A DNA stretch of 64,000 nt, taken from Podospora bellae-mahoneyi (taxonomy: Eukaryota > Ascomycota > Sordariomycetes > Sordariales > Podosporaceae). Below the pieces are notes generated by a model that did not search any database, was not told the DNA's origin, and worked only from the letters and a program-made list of their open reading frames with translations. The translations under genes and the position numbers were made by a program. The DNA is taken from assembly GCF_035222275.1 (NCBI RefSeq), contig NC_085886.1, forward strand, positions 3,658,001-3,722,000, written 5' to 3'. Of this stretch, positions 33,298 through 44,698 are shown piece after piece (within the stretch, counting starts at the first letter, position 1; every line of letters begins with the position of its first letter).

Positions 33298-33630
33298 ATA
33301 ACTCGCACCCACAACTTCGAGTGATCTTCTTTGACGAAGACATGACACACAGTGGATGGGGTGAATGACTGGCCAGTCAAACGTGGTGGATGTCGATTGC
33401 TTGTATTTACTTTCTACATTGCTTCCTGAAAGGCTAGTGAATGACGCGGACGACGGTCCGAACGCCATGATGTACATTTCCACGCTTTGCGAGCGTCAGA
33501 CAATCATGAAATTCTGATGTTGCTGTGAAGTACGCAGTATCAAGATGATGATGTGATTGTTGTATTATCCAAAACGCATGCAAGTCGTGAAACGGCGTGA
33601 ACACAGCCCTTACTTGATAGATTCACTCCA
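33298..33630. other. Intergenic, convergent
   Basis: Between two converging genes. No feature seen. Confidence 0.5.
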
Positions 33631-35258
33631 TCAAGGATCTGCTTCGTCATCATCCGTTTCAACTTCAACCCAGTTCAAACCCTCACAGGGCCTCTGCCAA
33701 AGCTCAGAGTTTCCCAGCTCAGCCGGGTATGTCCCGGCTACACCAAGTATGCACTCATCAAGACCATGTATGGTCTTGAGATTGGGAAGCTTCTCTTGCT
33801 TTTGCGCCAGCAGCTCATCGACATGTGCATCAACTTGAGCAAACTTTCCCTTCTCGTAGCCATACAACTTCAAACTCTCCAGATTCGGCGGCAAAAGATC
33901 AACAAGTCGATGCTTGAGAGTACGGATCGTGACTTTGTACTTGCATGTGTCATCGTAGCCAAGTATATTTCCAATTCTCTGTGTGACGTGTTAGTAAATC
34001 TGTCATCCAACATCAACAGCAGAGCTCTGGGCATGATACATACAATGCTCAAGTCTGTCAACTTGGTAAAGTCTTTCAGGGAGCCAATCGACCCGCCTTC
34101 GTAGTCAAACGTGTCCGGCAAATCCACCGCATAGAGAGGCAGATCTTCCTCCTTCTCCCCACTGAACGATCGATCCAAATCGAGATATTTTGCATCCGGC
34201 GGAGGAGTGCGACCTCTTCCTCTTCCGGTGTCACTCTGACTACTTGCATATCTGCCATAATAGTACTCAGGGTATTCATCCTTCTGGTGCTCCAACAAGG
34301 CCGGGTGGTGCTTATCGTACTTCGAGGGATCATAGAGTCGAGCGTCCAAATCCAGAACCTGCAGGCTGTCCTTGTGCTGCAGAAGACACTTGCTCACGGT
34401 CTTGGGTTTCACGTCGTATGTATACGCGCCATCGGTGTTCCAAAGCCCTGCATTGGAAAAGGAAAAGTGAGTGAGAGCCTGGGGGATGCGGATGATGCTG
34501 CTAAGAATGGCACCGGAGATATCAGAGTGGCCAATGGTAATTTTCGAAATGGTAGAAGAAGACTTGGGCGGGAAGGACGTATTGTCGGGCTGATAGTCTG
34601 AGATAGCCTCGATTTTGACGGTAGAAACTGACGGCAGGCGATGAAAGTAGCGAAAGAAGCCAAGGGACCTGACAGTGTCGTAATTGCACCCATCAATAAG
34701 GCAGTGATTAATGGCTTCCACATGGACAACTTCGAGTCTCTGAAGTGTGGGTTCGGTGATTTCCCCGTAGTTGTTTTGGACGAGGTACTCGTCCAGCAAG
34801 GTGCCCAGTATGAGGGTCTCCGGGTTGAAGCGGAGCCGTTTGATGTTGGGACAAAGCGAAATAACGAGAATGGCCAGGGCCTCATGGTAGTGAGGAACAT
34901 CCGGCCATCCCGAGTTCCAACGGATGCGCTTCGCTGGGGGCTCATCATCCTGGGTGTGAACCTCAGATTTCGCCTTGTCTTTCTTTCTCGGGACCCCTTC
35001 CAGGATTTTGGTTTTCATATTGTCACTGACCCCAAGGCTCTCGATGTATTTGACCACCAGTTCATGGTCCCCATCATCCAGAGCAGGATCTGGCTCGCCG
35101 TTCATGAAGTGCCCAAATCTCTGGGGAGGGTCGACGATGAACTCTTCCACCAAAAGGGCTGCATCTGGATTCTTGAGCCAATTGAGAACGAGTTTGGAGC
35201 ATCGAGTCGCATCCTCGTTGCGCAGGAGGCATACTCGCTTGTAGGATGGCGATGACAT
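33631..35258 (-). CDS. F-box/leucine-rich-repeat-like hypothetical protein
   Basis: Exons 34044..35258 and 33631..33978, with a 65-bp intron (GTATGT donor, CACAG acceptor, phase 0), give 520 residues. There is no signal peptide or membrane segment. The protein contains irregular strand-helix units with leucine spacing (CPNIKRLRF, LQRLEVVHV, LPSVSTVKI, DSLQVLDLD, KLTDLSI, NLESLKLYGY, LPNLKTI), the form of degenerate LRRs in fungal F-box-type proteins. The N-terminus (NEDATRCSKLVLNWLKNPDAALLVEEFIVDP) is like other fungal proteins of this kind, but an F-box itself is not evident. It ends with an acidic tail. A role in substrate recognition is inferred only. Confidence 0.75.
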
Positions 35259-35544
35259 GGCTGTCGTATCCGTCTCGATGATGTGAAGAGAGATAGAGAT
35301 AGGAAGCCCGAGTACCTAGGTACGGAGTTTCGTAGTAAGATTGGCCGGAGATGTTTTATGTCTCTTTGCAACAACATATTGCCAACCTTCTCCTGAACCT
35401 CAACACCAGGCAGCAACTGCTAGCTTGAGCCAACCCCATAGTGCTGCCTAGCAACAGTGGGGGCGGGAACATTCAACAGGTAGGTCACGTGATGGGAATA
35501 GGGGTTTCAGGGGGAACATGCAGTTGTCCCATTGGATGCAGTCG

Positions 35545-37002
35545 TTAAAAAACATCACTGCTCCAAGTCCAATTGTCCTGTAACCCTTTGCTGCCTATCG
35601 TGGCTCTTCCAGGATCGGACTTGGTTTTGTTCTCGTCTGGTTTTGGAGACTCCGGTAATGGATACATCCTTCCTTTGGCCCTATGCCCCTCTATTCCGGG
35701 GTCCGATATCACGGGGAGTGTTTCTGGTACCGAAAAATGAACATTCAACCTACTTCTCCCTGCATCTGGGTTCGAAGCTGAGTTGGGCGACATTGGATCA
35801 GCCGTTGGCTCTTTTTTCTGTTCTCCTTTCTCCTTGGATCTTTGCGGCGACGTTGTCTGGGCTTCCACCTTGTAGCCCGCACATCCTCTTGAACAATTCC
35901 GGCAGCATTCGCATTTCCAACCCCTCTCAGGGGGTGCTGGCACAAGCCTCCACAGCCAATCCCACCACCTCTCCTCTCTTTTGAACTCCTCGGGCCTTGC
36001 ATTCCACCTCCGTACTCTACGTTCCTCATCACCACCAATGGCGTAAACATTTCCTTGCGTCGCGTACCATATTGCTGCAATCATAATCTCCTCCACCACG
36101 TCCTCCTCCTCAGACGTCCTCGGGGCGTATACCAGCGTCCATCCAACAGGCACTGGTAGTCGTTTTTCCATTACCCCATGAAACCAGAACCTGAATAGCT
36201 TTGAGTCGTTTCCTCCCGCAAGAGGATGCCGCTGCCCCCAACCGGCCTGCAAAACAGTGCTAACATCCTCGGGATGAAGGTTGACATGCAGTGACCCATC
36301 AGCTGCGTGAATATGCGCGATCTCTCCCCCCCATTCGTCTCTCGTGTTAACCGTCCCGGCCGTTCTATCACCGATGTCCCTGAATAGTCCACGAATCCCG
36401 GCTTCCAAGAAAGACATCTTGACCCTCAAATCTCGGGATGATCTGGCCTGGAGCTTTTTGACCATGTCATTCAGCTTGTAAAACGCGCTGGGTGGCCCTT
36501 TCTGGCTGAGCTGCCTTGCAGGTAGCCATCTACTCGTCTTTGGCCTATATCCCTCTCTTTGCGGAAGACCAAACAGCCTGCCTCGATAAGGAAGCTCGTC
36601 CTGCTTGACATTTGGTGGTTCCAGCATGTTGTTCCATCCTGCCAAGAAGTTCCAGAAGACGAGCTGTAGCCAGCCTCCAAAGGTTGGCGGGACATCCTCC
36701 AAGGTTAGGGACTCGTATTTGTGAAAGGAAGAATAACATGACCAAACAATGCCTGAAAAGACGTAGTACCGAAATAGCCACGAGGCTGTGAATATGGAGG
36801 TGAACCAGTAGGCCAAGACCATTCCAGCTGCGAATGTGCCGGGGGAAGGCTTGAGCCAAAGACCGACAAGAACCGGGACTGAGGCCAGTGAAAAGTCCCA
36901 TATTACTTCCTCCCAGCTGGTGTAGTGTTGCGGGGCTAGTGTCGCGGTTGCGGCGGTGGTTATGCCAAGGACCCAGCGAGAGGGGTGGTTGAAGGTGAAC
37001 AT
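35545..37002 (-). CDS. DUF5519 (luciferase-like) domain protein with N-terminal membrane segments
   Basis: A single exon, 485 residues. Hydrophobic segments lie at about residues 10-25, 33-50, 57-75 and 78-92, followed by a soluble part. Residues about 225-325 carry the fungal DUF5519/luciferase-like signature: GEIAHIHAADGSLHVNLHP, GWGQRHPLAGG and LVYAPRTSEEEDVVEEIM with an IWYATQG helix. A Cys-rich CECCRNCSRGC stretch and a low-complexity charged C-terminus follow. Despite the domain name there is no evidence of light production; the family's function is unknown. The short Cys cluster (seven Cys over about 25 residues) is notable and could bind metal. Confidence 0.8.
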   Translation of the reverse strand: MFTFNHPSRWVLGITTAATATLAPQHYTSWEEVIWDFSLASVPVLVGLWLKPSPGTFAAGMVLAYWFTSIFTASWLFRYYVFSGIVWSCYSSFHKYESLTLEDVPPTFGGWLQLVFWNFLAGWNNMLEPPNVKQDELPYRGRLFGLPQREGYRPKTSRWLPARQLSQKGPPSAFYKLNDMVKKLQARSSRDLRVKMSFLEAGIRGLFRDIGDRTAGTVNTRDEWGGEIAHIHAADGSLHVNLHPEDVSTVLQAGWGQRHPLAGGNDSKLFRFWFHGVMEKRLPVPVGWTLVYAPRTSEEEDVVEEIMIAAIWYATQGNVYAIGGDEERRVRRWNARPEEFKREERWWDWLWRLVPAPPERGWKCECCRNCSRGCAGYKVEAQTTSPQRSKEKGEQKKEPTADPMSPNSASNPDAGRSRLNVHFSVPETLPVISDPGIEGHRAKGRMYPLPESPKPDENKTKSDPGRATIGSKGLQDNWTWSSDVF

Positions 37003-37299
37003 CTTGCGCCGTCATCTCCGCCGCCAATAACAGGAGAGGCGTGAAGCGTGTCTTCTGTGGCGACTTGGATGCGATGTTGTCAAGCTCATCAAACAATTGC
37101 ATGGGGTTTAAAGGTTCAAGCCATGTCTCATAAAGTCATTATGTTCTAGCCATGCGTCGTCTTTGTTGGCCCAGGTGACAGTTTTCTTTGTTCTCATCTA
37201 CCCCCACTCTTGCTTGGATTCAGCAAGAATCAATTCCCGCATACAGCTGGGCGCGAGATCCTTTGTTTCCACCAACGGGGATCTCCGCCATTTTCCATA

Positions 37300-38538
37300 C
37301 TACAGCTCAAACACAAGGCCAGTCTCAGGACCATAATGACCGTCTGCCAGCGCTTGCCACCCAGCCTTGTACTTCTCCAGTCCCTTCTCCCACTTGATCT
37401 CGATGGCCGGGATGGCCCCGTCACCGGCAAACCGATCCCAGGCAGCATTTTGCGCATTGTAGTAGGCCTCCGCCGATCCAAGGTTTGCGATGCCCTTCTC
37501 CCGGATCAACCCAGCATGGACCTGGTAGACATTGCTGGTCGGATCCATGGCCTTCCCATATAATACCGGGGGCCGAGTAGCCGAGGGGTCAGCTCCTACC
37601 AAGAGAACAGTGACATTATCTTCCCCAAACTTCTCGTCGAGAGCGGACGCCCAGGTATCAGCCGCTTGACCCCGGGCAGCAAAATTGACCAACACAATCT
37701 TCTGCCCCTGCTTCGCAATCCGCTCAATATCCTCAACCTGCTCATACAAAAGCACCTCATCAAACAGCCCTGTGCTCTCGCTAAACCCCTTTGACTTCTC
37801 CGACCCAACACCGATAACCTTCTCAGGCTGTTCCCCCTCCGGCCTGCCCTTCCTCAACTCATGCGCAAACGACAGGCCAGTTTTCCCAGACGGCGCCAGT
37901 AAAATAACCACGGCCCCCTTGATATCCGCCTTTTTGGCATCCCAGCCATCTCCCCCAGCGGCACCAAACGGATGCGAGGGCTTGAACCCACCCTCCCAGG
38001 CGAAAACATGCTGGTTGAGCATCCACCCCGTTTGCCAGAGGGCATAAAACAACGCACGCAACCCTTTGCTCTCGTTTGACTCGTCGCCAAAGACGTGGTA
38101 ACGGTTGTAAATCGGGTTGAGCCCCTTTCTCAACCCGTCGTCGGGCAGGACGACGTCGTAGTCACCCGGGACGTTCCCCTCTATGAGTTGGATCTCCTCA
38201 ACTCTGGTGCCGATGGGCTGGTAACCGAACAATTCTGTTCCGACGGGAAGGGAGGGGACGGTGCTCTCTACTACTTCAGAGTAGCCCCATGCTGAGATTC
38301 GGCAGTGGGTGTCGGGAGAGACCGTGGCCGGCAGAGGCCAGACGTTCCACCACGCTAGAAGGGGATTCCCACCGAGTTTGGCGTAAGTGAAAGTGTTTGT
38401 TGTGAGCGAGATCAGACGGGTCTGGATGCGGACTGAGGATGGGGCTGTCAAAGTGGTCGAGGGCGAGGGGGCGGGGGTGAGTGATTGGGCGGTGAAGTCG
38501 GCTTTGGAGATGATCTGGATTGCATGTGCTTCGGACAT
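37300..38538 (-). CDS. DUF2855 family protein
   Basis: A single exon, 412 residues starting at MSEAHAIQ. The open frame extends upstream, but this Met begins the conserved part. It has the DUF2855 layout: an N-terminal beta-rich region with RISAWGYSEVVES and VGTELFGYQPIGT, NRYHVFGDES, ALFYALWQTGW, then a Rossmann-like half with VVILLAPSGKTGLSFAHEL, VIGVGSEKS and IVLVNFAARG. The C-terminus aligns with MDR-type dehydrogenase ends, but the Zn ligands of alcohol dehydrogenases are not seen. It is likely a cytosolic oxidoreductase-like protein of unknown substrate. Confidence 0.85.
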   Translation of the reverse strand: MSEAHAIQIISKADFTAQSLTPAPSPSTTLTAPSSVRIQTRLISLTTNTFTYAKLGGNPLLAWWNVWPLPATVSPDTHCRISAWGYSEVVESTVPSLPVGTELFGYQPIGTRVEEIQLIEGNVPGDYDVVLPDDGLRKGLNPIYNRYHVFGDESNESKGLRALFYALWQTGWMLNQHVFAWEGGFKPSHPFGAAGGDGWDAKKADIKGAVVILLAPSGKTGLSFAHELRKGRPEGEQPEKVIGVGSEKSKGFSESTGLFDEVLLYEQVEDIERIAKQGQKIVLVNFAARGQAADTWASALDEKFGEDNVTVLLVGADPSATRPPVLYGKAMDPTSNVYQVHAGLIREKGIANLGSAEAYYNAQNAAWDRFAGDGAIPAIEIKWEKGLEKYKAGWQALADGHYGPETGLVFEL

Positions 38539-39223
38539 CTTGGGCTGAATTCGGCTTGGGGCTTTTTTGGTGTGTATTTCCTGAGCTTTTCTTGTGAGTT
38601 GATTCGAGCCTGATAAGTCGATGTTTTTTCCTGCTTGGTGATTAAGATCCAGAGAAGAGCCAAGATTTTGAAGCTGACATGAGTCGTTGGTGGGGACGGT
38701 CAGTTCCACCCGCCATATCCGGAAATTCAGCTGGTTGATTACAAATAATACTAAATGGGTGCAAAAGATATTTCGAACCTCCCTGGACTTGCCGAGCTTT
38801 TGTTCGTTGCAAAGAACTGCACATCTTGCTTGCGGACACGCGATCTGCGTGCTTGCACCACCTCTTGGTGTTTGCATTCAAATGTGCAAAACTCTGGGTT
38901 AGGGTTGTCCTCGATTTCCAGTGGTTCGATGCGCTAGACAACTAGGCACCTTACCATCACTCATCACCAGCTGACTAGCAGCTGACTAGCAGCTGGCCGA
39001 GCATTTGACTTTCTGGTGTATAAAATAGATATGAGTCAGCAGCCTGTAGGATATCAGATGTGGTGGGTCTTGGCTTTTGCCGCTTTCGTTGGGTCTGATG
39101 GTTAGGTAGCAAGAGGGCATATCAGTAGGTAGTCGGAAAAATACTTAGATAGATAGGTGTCAACTGTTGGTGTTGCTCAAGGGAATCTGACTGCATGATT
39201 CCACTACTCGCCAGATACCTGTA
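38539..39223. other. Intergenic, no gene seen
   Basis: Upstream of the DUF2855 gene, up to the inverted-repeat element. No gene seen. Confidence 0.45.
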
Positions 39224-39445
39224 CACGCTGTGGACAAGAAAGCTGGCACTGTGAAAGGACTGAACTATGCCTCGAAGAATAGTTAATGGACTTCGAAAAG
39301 TACTTAATATGTCTTAAAAGATAGTTAATAGGCCTCAAAGAATGTTGATAAGGCCTGTTTTCTGTTTGAAAGGGTGTAAGTTGATAGTCTTCATGCATAT
39401 TACTCATTTGCAGTACCAGTTACCAGGTAGTTTATCCACGACGTG
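39224..39445 (+). mobile_element. Short terminal-inverted-repeat element with 21-bp tandem core (copy A)
   Basis: A 222-bp unit. The left end CACGCTGTGGACAAG...GCTGGCACTG and the right end ...CAGTACCAGTTACC...TTTATCCACGACGTG are inverted repeats of each other (about 30 bp, imperfect, with a short insertion in the right arm). Between them are about four copies of a 21-22 bp unit (AAAGATAGTTAATAGGCCT form, 39262-39352) and a spacer with AGGGTGTAAGTTG. Flanks CTGTA and CTATA may be a decayed 5-bp target duplication. No coding capacity, so non-autonomous, of MITE type. The family is unrecognised. Confidence 0.7.
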
Positions 39446-41456
39446 CTATATCATCCCTTCTTCAAGGCAAACATCGTAGATCTTCATTACAGGTTATCCA
39501 AACAAGCTTTTGATATTCCACAAAACCCTGACACTTGCTTTGAAATCCTTGTTATTATTACACTATCATTGTTCAACGTACCACTAACAGATCAGAAATA
39601 ACGACACGTCAGGCGTAACGGAAGCACGTCATGAGTAAAAGAATAGAGACAATTACCGTGAATCAAAAGGCTTAAAGATGCTTGAGAACCCACTGGGATG
39701 TCAAATAGACCTTTAGTCATACAATAGCCCTTGAAAGATGGTCCAAGGCTTTCATCATTTCCCGTCAGCATTTCTCCAACTTGATGGCTTTCATTGTGCT
39801 GAACGTTTCAGATTTTCTAGACTTCAACTACAACCACATCAAACGGATGCATATATTATACACCAAGAATATCTTTTGAAGCGGGATCGTCGGCCCGACT
39901 CAGTTCACCGGCAGGCAAGACAATACACCCCTAGACGCGCTTCTGCCAGAGTTTCGCCTCATAGTGTCGTATTGACAGGAGAAATGTGCACCTGTAGCAT
40001 AGGATCTGCATACCGGTCCTTCCATTCCATCAGTCAGTGAACAGTGGTCCCGATCTTCTCAAGTCCTGGTTCGGTCGCTTGTTCACCGAGTCGCTCGCTT
40101 ATTTTTCTCATCCCGTCCCTCCGATTCGTAGAAGTCTTCAACTAGACCTCGCCTACTCGTCGGCTCCGTCGGCTGCAGCATTCCAAAGCTCTTCACCCGT
40201 AATGACAGGATCTGCCCCCAAAGCCTCGGTGATCTTCCGGAGTAAATGCGCTTTCCCAAGGAAAGATCATCCTTTTCCCGCTGCACACCACTCGAGCGTC
40301 ATGGTGGCCAAAAAAATAGTACACGAAGCCAAAGGTGATCTGCCGGCCATTCCCCTCCATCCCATCTTGGTCTTTAGTCTAGGTTCTCGGTCGGTTGACC
40401 ATCCGTCGAGCTCCTCGCATGGGTTTCAGGAGGTGTACCCTCACTGCAGAAACAGACAGCTCACAACCAGATATGTTAAAAGCAGATTCTGCACTGCACT
40501 TACCATTGCATGCCAATCTCCTTTTTTCCACATGAAACCTTTGCCTGCCAAAAAGTAAAAAACCTGGAAATTCCAGTCTTCTTCAATGGTTCTTTTTCAG
40601 CCACACCCAGAGAACTCGATCTTCAAATGTCATCACCCGCTTACTGACCCAATGCAACTCTTGATAATGCATATCTTTTTTTCCTGCAAAGTCAGCACTT
40701 AATGGATATGTTCCAGTCTTGGAAGCACAGAATACGGTAATGATCATCACTACACATCTCACCTCACCCGTCCACCTGGGTCGCATCAACCACGGCCTGA
40801 TTCTCGTGTAACCGACTCAGTATCTCCCGCAAAAAAATCTGACAGTCCGCGCCGCAACAGTCTGCTGTGCTGTGCGGGGTAAGAAAAGAGGTCTGGATTC
40901 GCGATGGATGGATCAATCCCAGCAGCTCATCAGGGTTCTCACTCAGCAGGCATCTTGCAAATCTCGGGGGTCAATCTTCAGTTCATATCAGGAAAATCCA
41001 TCGACAATCATTTGAGCAAGGGGAGCCTGCAATGACCCCTGGCACCAGACCTCCGGTGCGCTTTCCATGCCGTCTCCGAGACCCGGGGAGTGGCTCTATC
41101 TACGACAATGCCATTTATTCGCTTTCGCCTCTGCATTTACATTACGTTACATTTCTGCATGTCGCAAGTGGATATTCAACGCCAGTCACCACCGTTGCAT
41201 TTCTTCGAGTGTTTTTTCCATGAAGCAGAAGAAATGAGAAGCCTGCTGCATAGCTGTATCATCATGTGCCTATACTTTTGCTGATTTGTCCAAAAGAGCT
41301 GGTATCACCATGTGAATATACTAAACGACAGGACTAGTAGGTATAAAGTGTATGTGTGTATGTGGTATCCAGAAAGAACCAGAAATTGTGTGGCCTTCGT
41401 GTATTTATATCCACCCTCAAAATAGCAAAAGAAGAGAAAAGCAAAACATCAACTTT
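39446..41456. other. Long intergenic region, no gene seen
   Basis: About 2 kb. A plus-strand open frame of 173 codons (40037-40558) has no motif and no neighbour-like codon pattern, and I do not call it. It probably holds 3' sequence of the transporter gene. Confidence 0.4.
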
Positions 41457-43275
41457 TTAGTAAGAGTAGCGGAACCCCTTGTTCTCCTTGTCCGTCATGC
41501 GGGTCCACGCCTCGGGCGACATGAAGGCGTCCTCATTCTCGTTGTCGGCGCGGTTATTTCGCTTCTTGTTTTGCCAGACATAGTAAAGGAAGAGGACAAA
41601 GGTGACGAGCGCACAGCCGGCCTGGGTGCCCATGACGGCGAGCTTGGCAGGGCGGTAGTCGGGTGCATCACGGGCCTGGAAGGTCTGGGGGCCGATGATG
41701 TTACCGAGGGAGAAGGACCCGCTGATGATGGCGGCAGCGAAGGCGCGCTTGGTCGCACCGGCAATGTTGGCGACAGTCCAGTTGTAGAAGATGGCGAGGG
41801 GGGCCACAACGGCGTTGACGAGGTAAATACCGGCCAGGATACCGTTGGTGTTATCCTTGGGTAAGAAACTCATGAGTGCGCCCCCCACTATGGCTGGGAG
41901 AATGCAGATGATAATCCAGGCCCAGCGGTGGGACTGGAAACGGATGCCCCATCCGACCAGCAGGGTGAAGAAGATGCTCACGACACCAGAAGGTGTGTTC
42001 ATAAGGGCAGCCTTCTTGGAGTCATAGCCGGGAAGGTTGCGGATGAGAGTGGCTGAGTAAGTGGTGACAACACCGCTGGAGACGGAGAGCTAAGAAAATG
42101 TTAGCAACTCTTCACCGCAACCTAAGCACAGTAGCGAGGTATGGCTTACCAAGATGACAGCGAGGAGCAGGAGATACACCTGGGGATCAGCCAAGGCTTC
42201 CAAGATCTCCTTTCCGCGGAACTTGCGGTTCTCAACACCAGTCTGGTTGACACTAACGTGCTTCAACAGGGCAACCTTCTCATCGTCAGACATCCACTTA
42301 GCCTGCATAGGGGTGTCTGGAAGAAAGATGATGACACAAGAGCCGACGACGACGGTGATCAGACCGAGAGTCAAAAACATGGTGCGCCATCCAGAGAGAC
42401 GAGCGTCGGGGCCCATGTGCTGGAAGCCAAACGACACAAGACCACCGATGATCTGACCGAGACCCAGACCAAGATACCAGAAGGAGAAGCGTGGCGCAGA
42501 CTCGGACTTAGTGTACCACATACTGCTGATAATCATCAAACTTGGTGCAATTGTTGCCTCGAAGATGCCCAGGAAGATGCGGGAGACAAGGAGAGTCTGA
42601 TAGTTGGTGGCCGCGGCACCGCAGGCGGTAGCGGTACCCCAGAGGATCACATTGAGGCCGAGCCATTTTGCGGCAGGAACGGCTTGAAGGAACCAAACTG
42701 TAAAGTCGTGCTGTTAGTTGTGAAAGATGCAGTAGTTGTGATGCCTTGTGAGTAGGACAAGATGCAGAGGCTGCTTACTGTTGGGAATCTCGAAGCAAAG
42801 TAAAGCGACAAACAGAAAAGTTGCTGTGTTACTGAAGTCATTCCCTCCCATATTGAGGTCTTTTTGCAATCCCATTACGTTGGCGTACTTGAGGTAGTTA
42901 GCTGGCTGCATGTGGTGACTTGTGGGGTGATGCCGTGCGTCGTGGGCCGCGGCTGGCACAAACATCAACACGTGTGGGGGCATGAAAACGTACATTGAGA
43001 ATGACCTTGTCCAGAAACTGGAGGGTATAGCACAAGAACATCAAGGGGACGATGCGGAAGTCGATTCTTCTTCGCAGGGCCGCGAGGTCCACGTACTCGC
43101 CGGTGCCATTGGCATTGTCTCTGTGTTGGTCGAGGAACTTCCAGGCGAGATCAACACCACCACCGTTGGAGGCGGCATCCGAGTCGACAGAACGAACGAC
43201 CTCGGGGCCGTGCTCCTTGACGTCCCTGGTGGAACTCTTGGAGTCCTTGATGCTGCCCTTCTCTGAGGACGACAT
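41457..43275 (-). CDS. MFS transporter of the DAL5 (anion:cation symporter) type
   Basis: Exons 42994..43275, 42779..42887, 42150..42697 and 41457..42089 (introns of 106, 81 and 60 bp) give 523 residues. After a charged N-terminus of about 85 residues come twelve hydrophobic segments. Family blocks are FLDKVILNYANVMGLQKDL, WFLQAVPAAKWLGLNVILWG, RIFLGIFEATIAPSLM, FSFWYLGLGLGQIIGGL and the C-half NWTVANIAGATKRAF...GNIIGPQTF. DAL5-type carriers move organic anions such as allantoate, ureidosuccinate, nicotinate or vitamins; the substrate here is not readable. The first acceptor is AAG after a CTAAC branch site, which fits the conserved LNYANVMG block; the upstream CAG would insert four extra residues. 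Start at 43275, after a short upstream in-frame extension. Confidence 0.9.
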
Positions 43276-44698
43276 GGTGGATGAGTGTGTGAGAGGGAGA
43301 GAAAGGGAAGTGATGAGCAATCTGGCAGAGACAGAAGGCTCGAGGAAGAATGCAAGAAGAAGGGGGGGAAGCGGGAGGGATCGGCCTAGCGGGACCGAGA
43401 GGGTGCCACTGTGCAGTGCCGAAGAGGAAAGGGTGAGGGCGGGATTTCTTCAGGAAGGAGAGAAGATCAACCGCTGAAAATGAAACATGGCACGCTCTCT
43501 CTCCCTCTCACTCTGGAGCGAGGTGCGATGTCTTTAAAAACGGCATGTTCGCCATGCAGTTGGATCCCCCCGGTGCTGCTCCAACATATTGGACATGGGG
43601 ACCGACATTGCAGGACGAGACGTCTGGATGCAGCTGATTCGATAGAGGCGTCGAAATGGGAAATAGCTGCAACAGTAACACGCACAGTGTCTCCTGTGGG
43701 GGTCAATGTATGCGGAATCTGGAGCGGAACAAGGGGTGTTTACCCTGGCGCCACCGCCAAGAGGGGTGCTCTCTGCTGGACGGAACACCTCCCCGGCTGC
43801 ATCTCGAGCCAGTGCCGAGACGGCACAGCAAGAGATATTTGCTCTGCAACCTCTGCGACCCCGACACAGCGGCTGCCAGGTTACATCGCTACCATCAAAC
43901 TATGTCAACCACACCCAATCACCCCATGCTGTATCTACAGAAGAGAAGTTCCTGCAGACCACCACCCTGGCCTCCAGAAATACACTGGAAACACCGACGG
44001 ACCTTTTGCGACCTGCATATTGTTCGCAGGGGAATGCAGGACGCGAACTCGGCCGGGGAGGGTGGGCTACCATTGGGATTTCTATTGCCTTCAGCCTGCA
44101 GTCATCAGGAGCGGCCATCAATGCAGTCGACATTCAAGCAAGGGCAAGGGCAGGCAGGGCCTGGTCGCGGTCTCTCTCTCTCAGACTCCCTCGCAACTTG
44201 GATGACAGGGAGGGAGTGGGTGTTTCGATGCAAGGGACACACTCTCAGGAGGCATCGAACCTTCTTCTCCGTCTCGGATGTTCTTATCATGCTGTCCCAC
44301 GGTTCCCACGCTGACCCCTGAGATGACGAGATGATGCTTTGTGGTCGCGAGGCGGTTGACCGTTGTTGATGGCTGTACCGTTGACCAGAGGCACCGAGAA
44401 GACAACGACGGTGTAACCTTGGGTGTTCTGGCAGCCCATGGGGATGTGAGGGGGTTTTTTCGATTGACCTTTAAACATAATCGATCTTGCTCCTCGATGG
44501 GGAATCTCACGGCTGATCTCCCGTCGGACCCTTCACTTCTCGCTATCCTCATTCCAGCAGCTTGAGCTGCCGATCAGTCTGCCTCACTTCGCCAGACTCC
44601 CCAAACTCCCCCCCGTTCCACTGTTCTTTCCCCCGTTCGTTCCCCAGCGTCATTGAGAAAAGCAACCGCCGTCAAGTAGACACTGGCTGTCGTACAAA
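43276..44698. other. Divergent intergenic region (transporter/receptor)
   Basis: About 1.4 kb between two divergent membrane-protein genes. All three plus-strand frames are open over 43411-44321, but none has motifs. It presumably holds both promoters. CT-rich and GA-rich tracts lie next to the transporter start. Confidence 0.45.

Noticed and set aside
40037-40558. 173-codon plus-strand open frame
   Set aside because: No motif, no signal peptide, composition unlike neighbouring genes and no splice partners. Likely chance.
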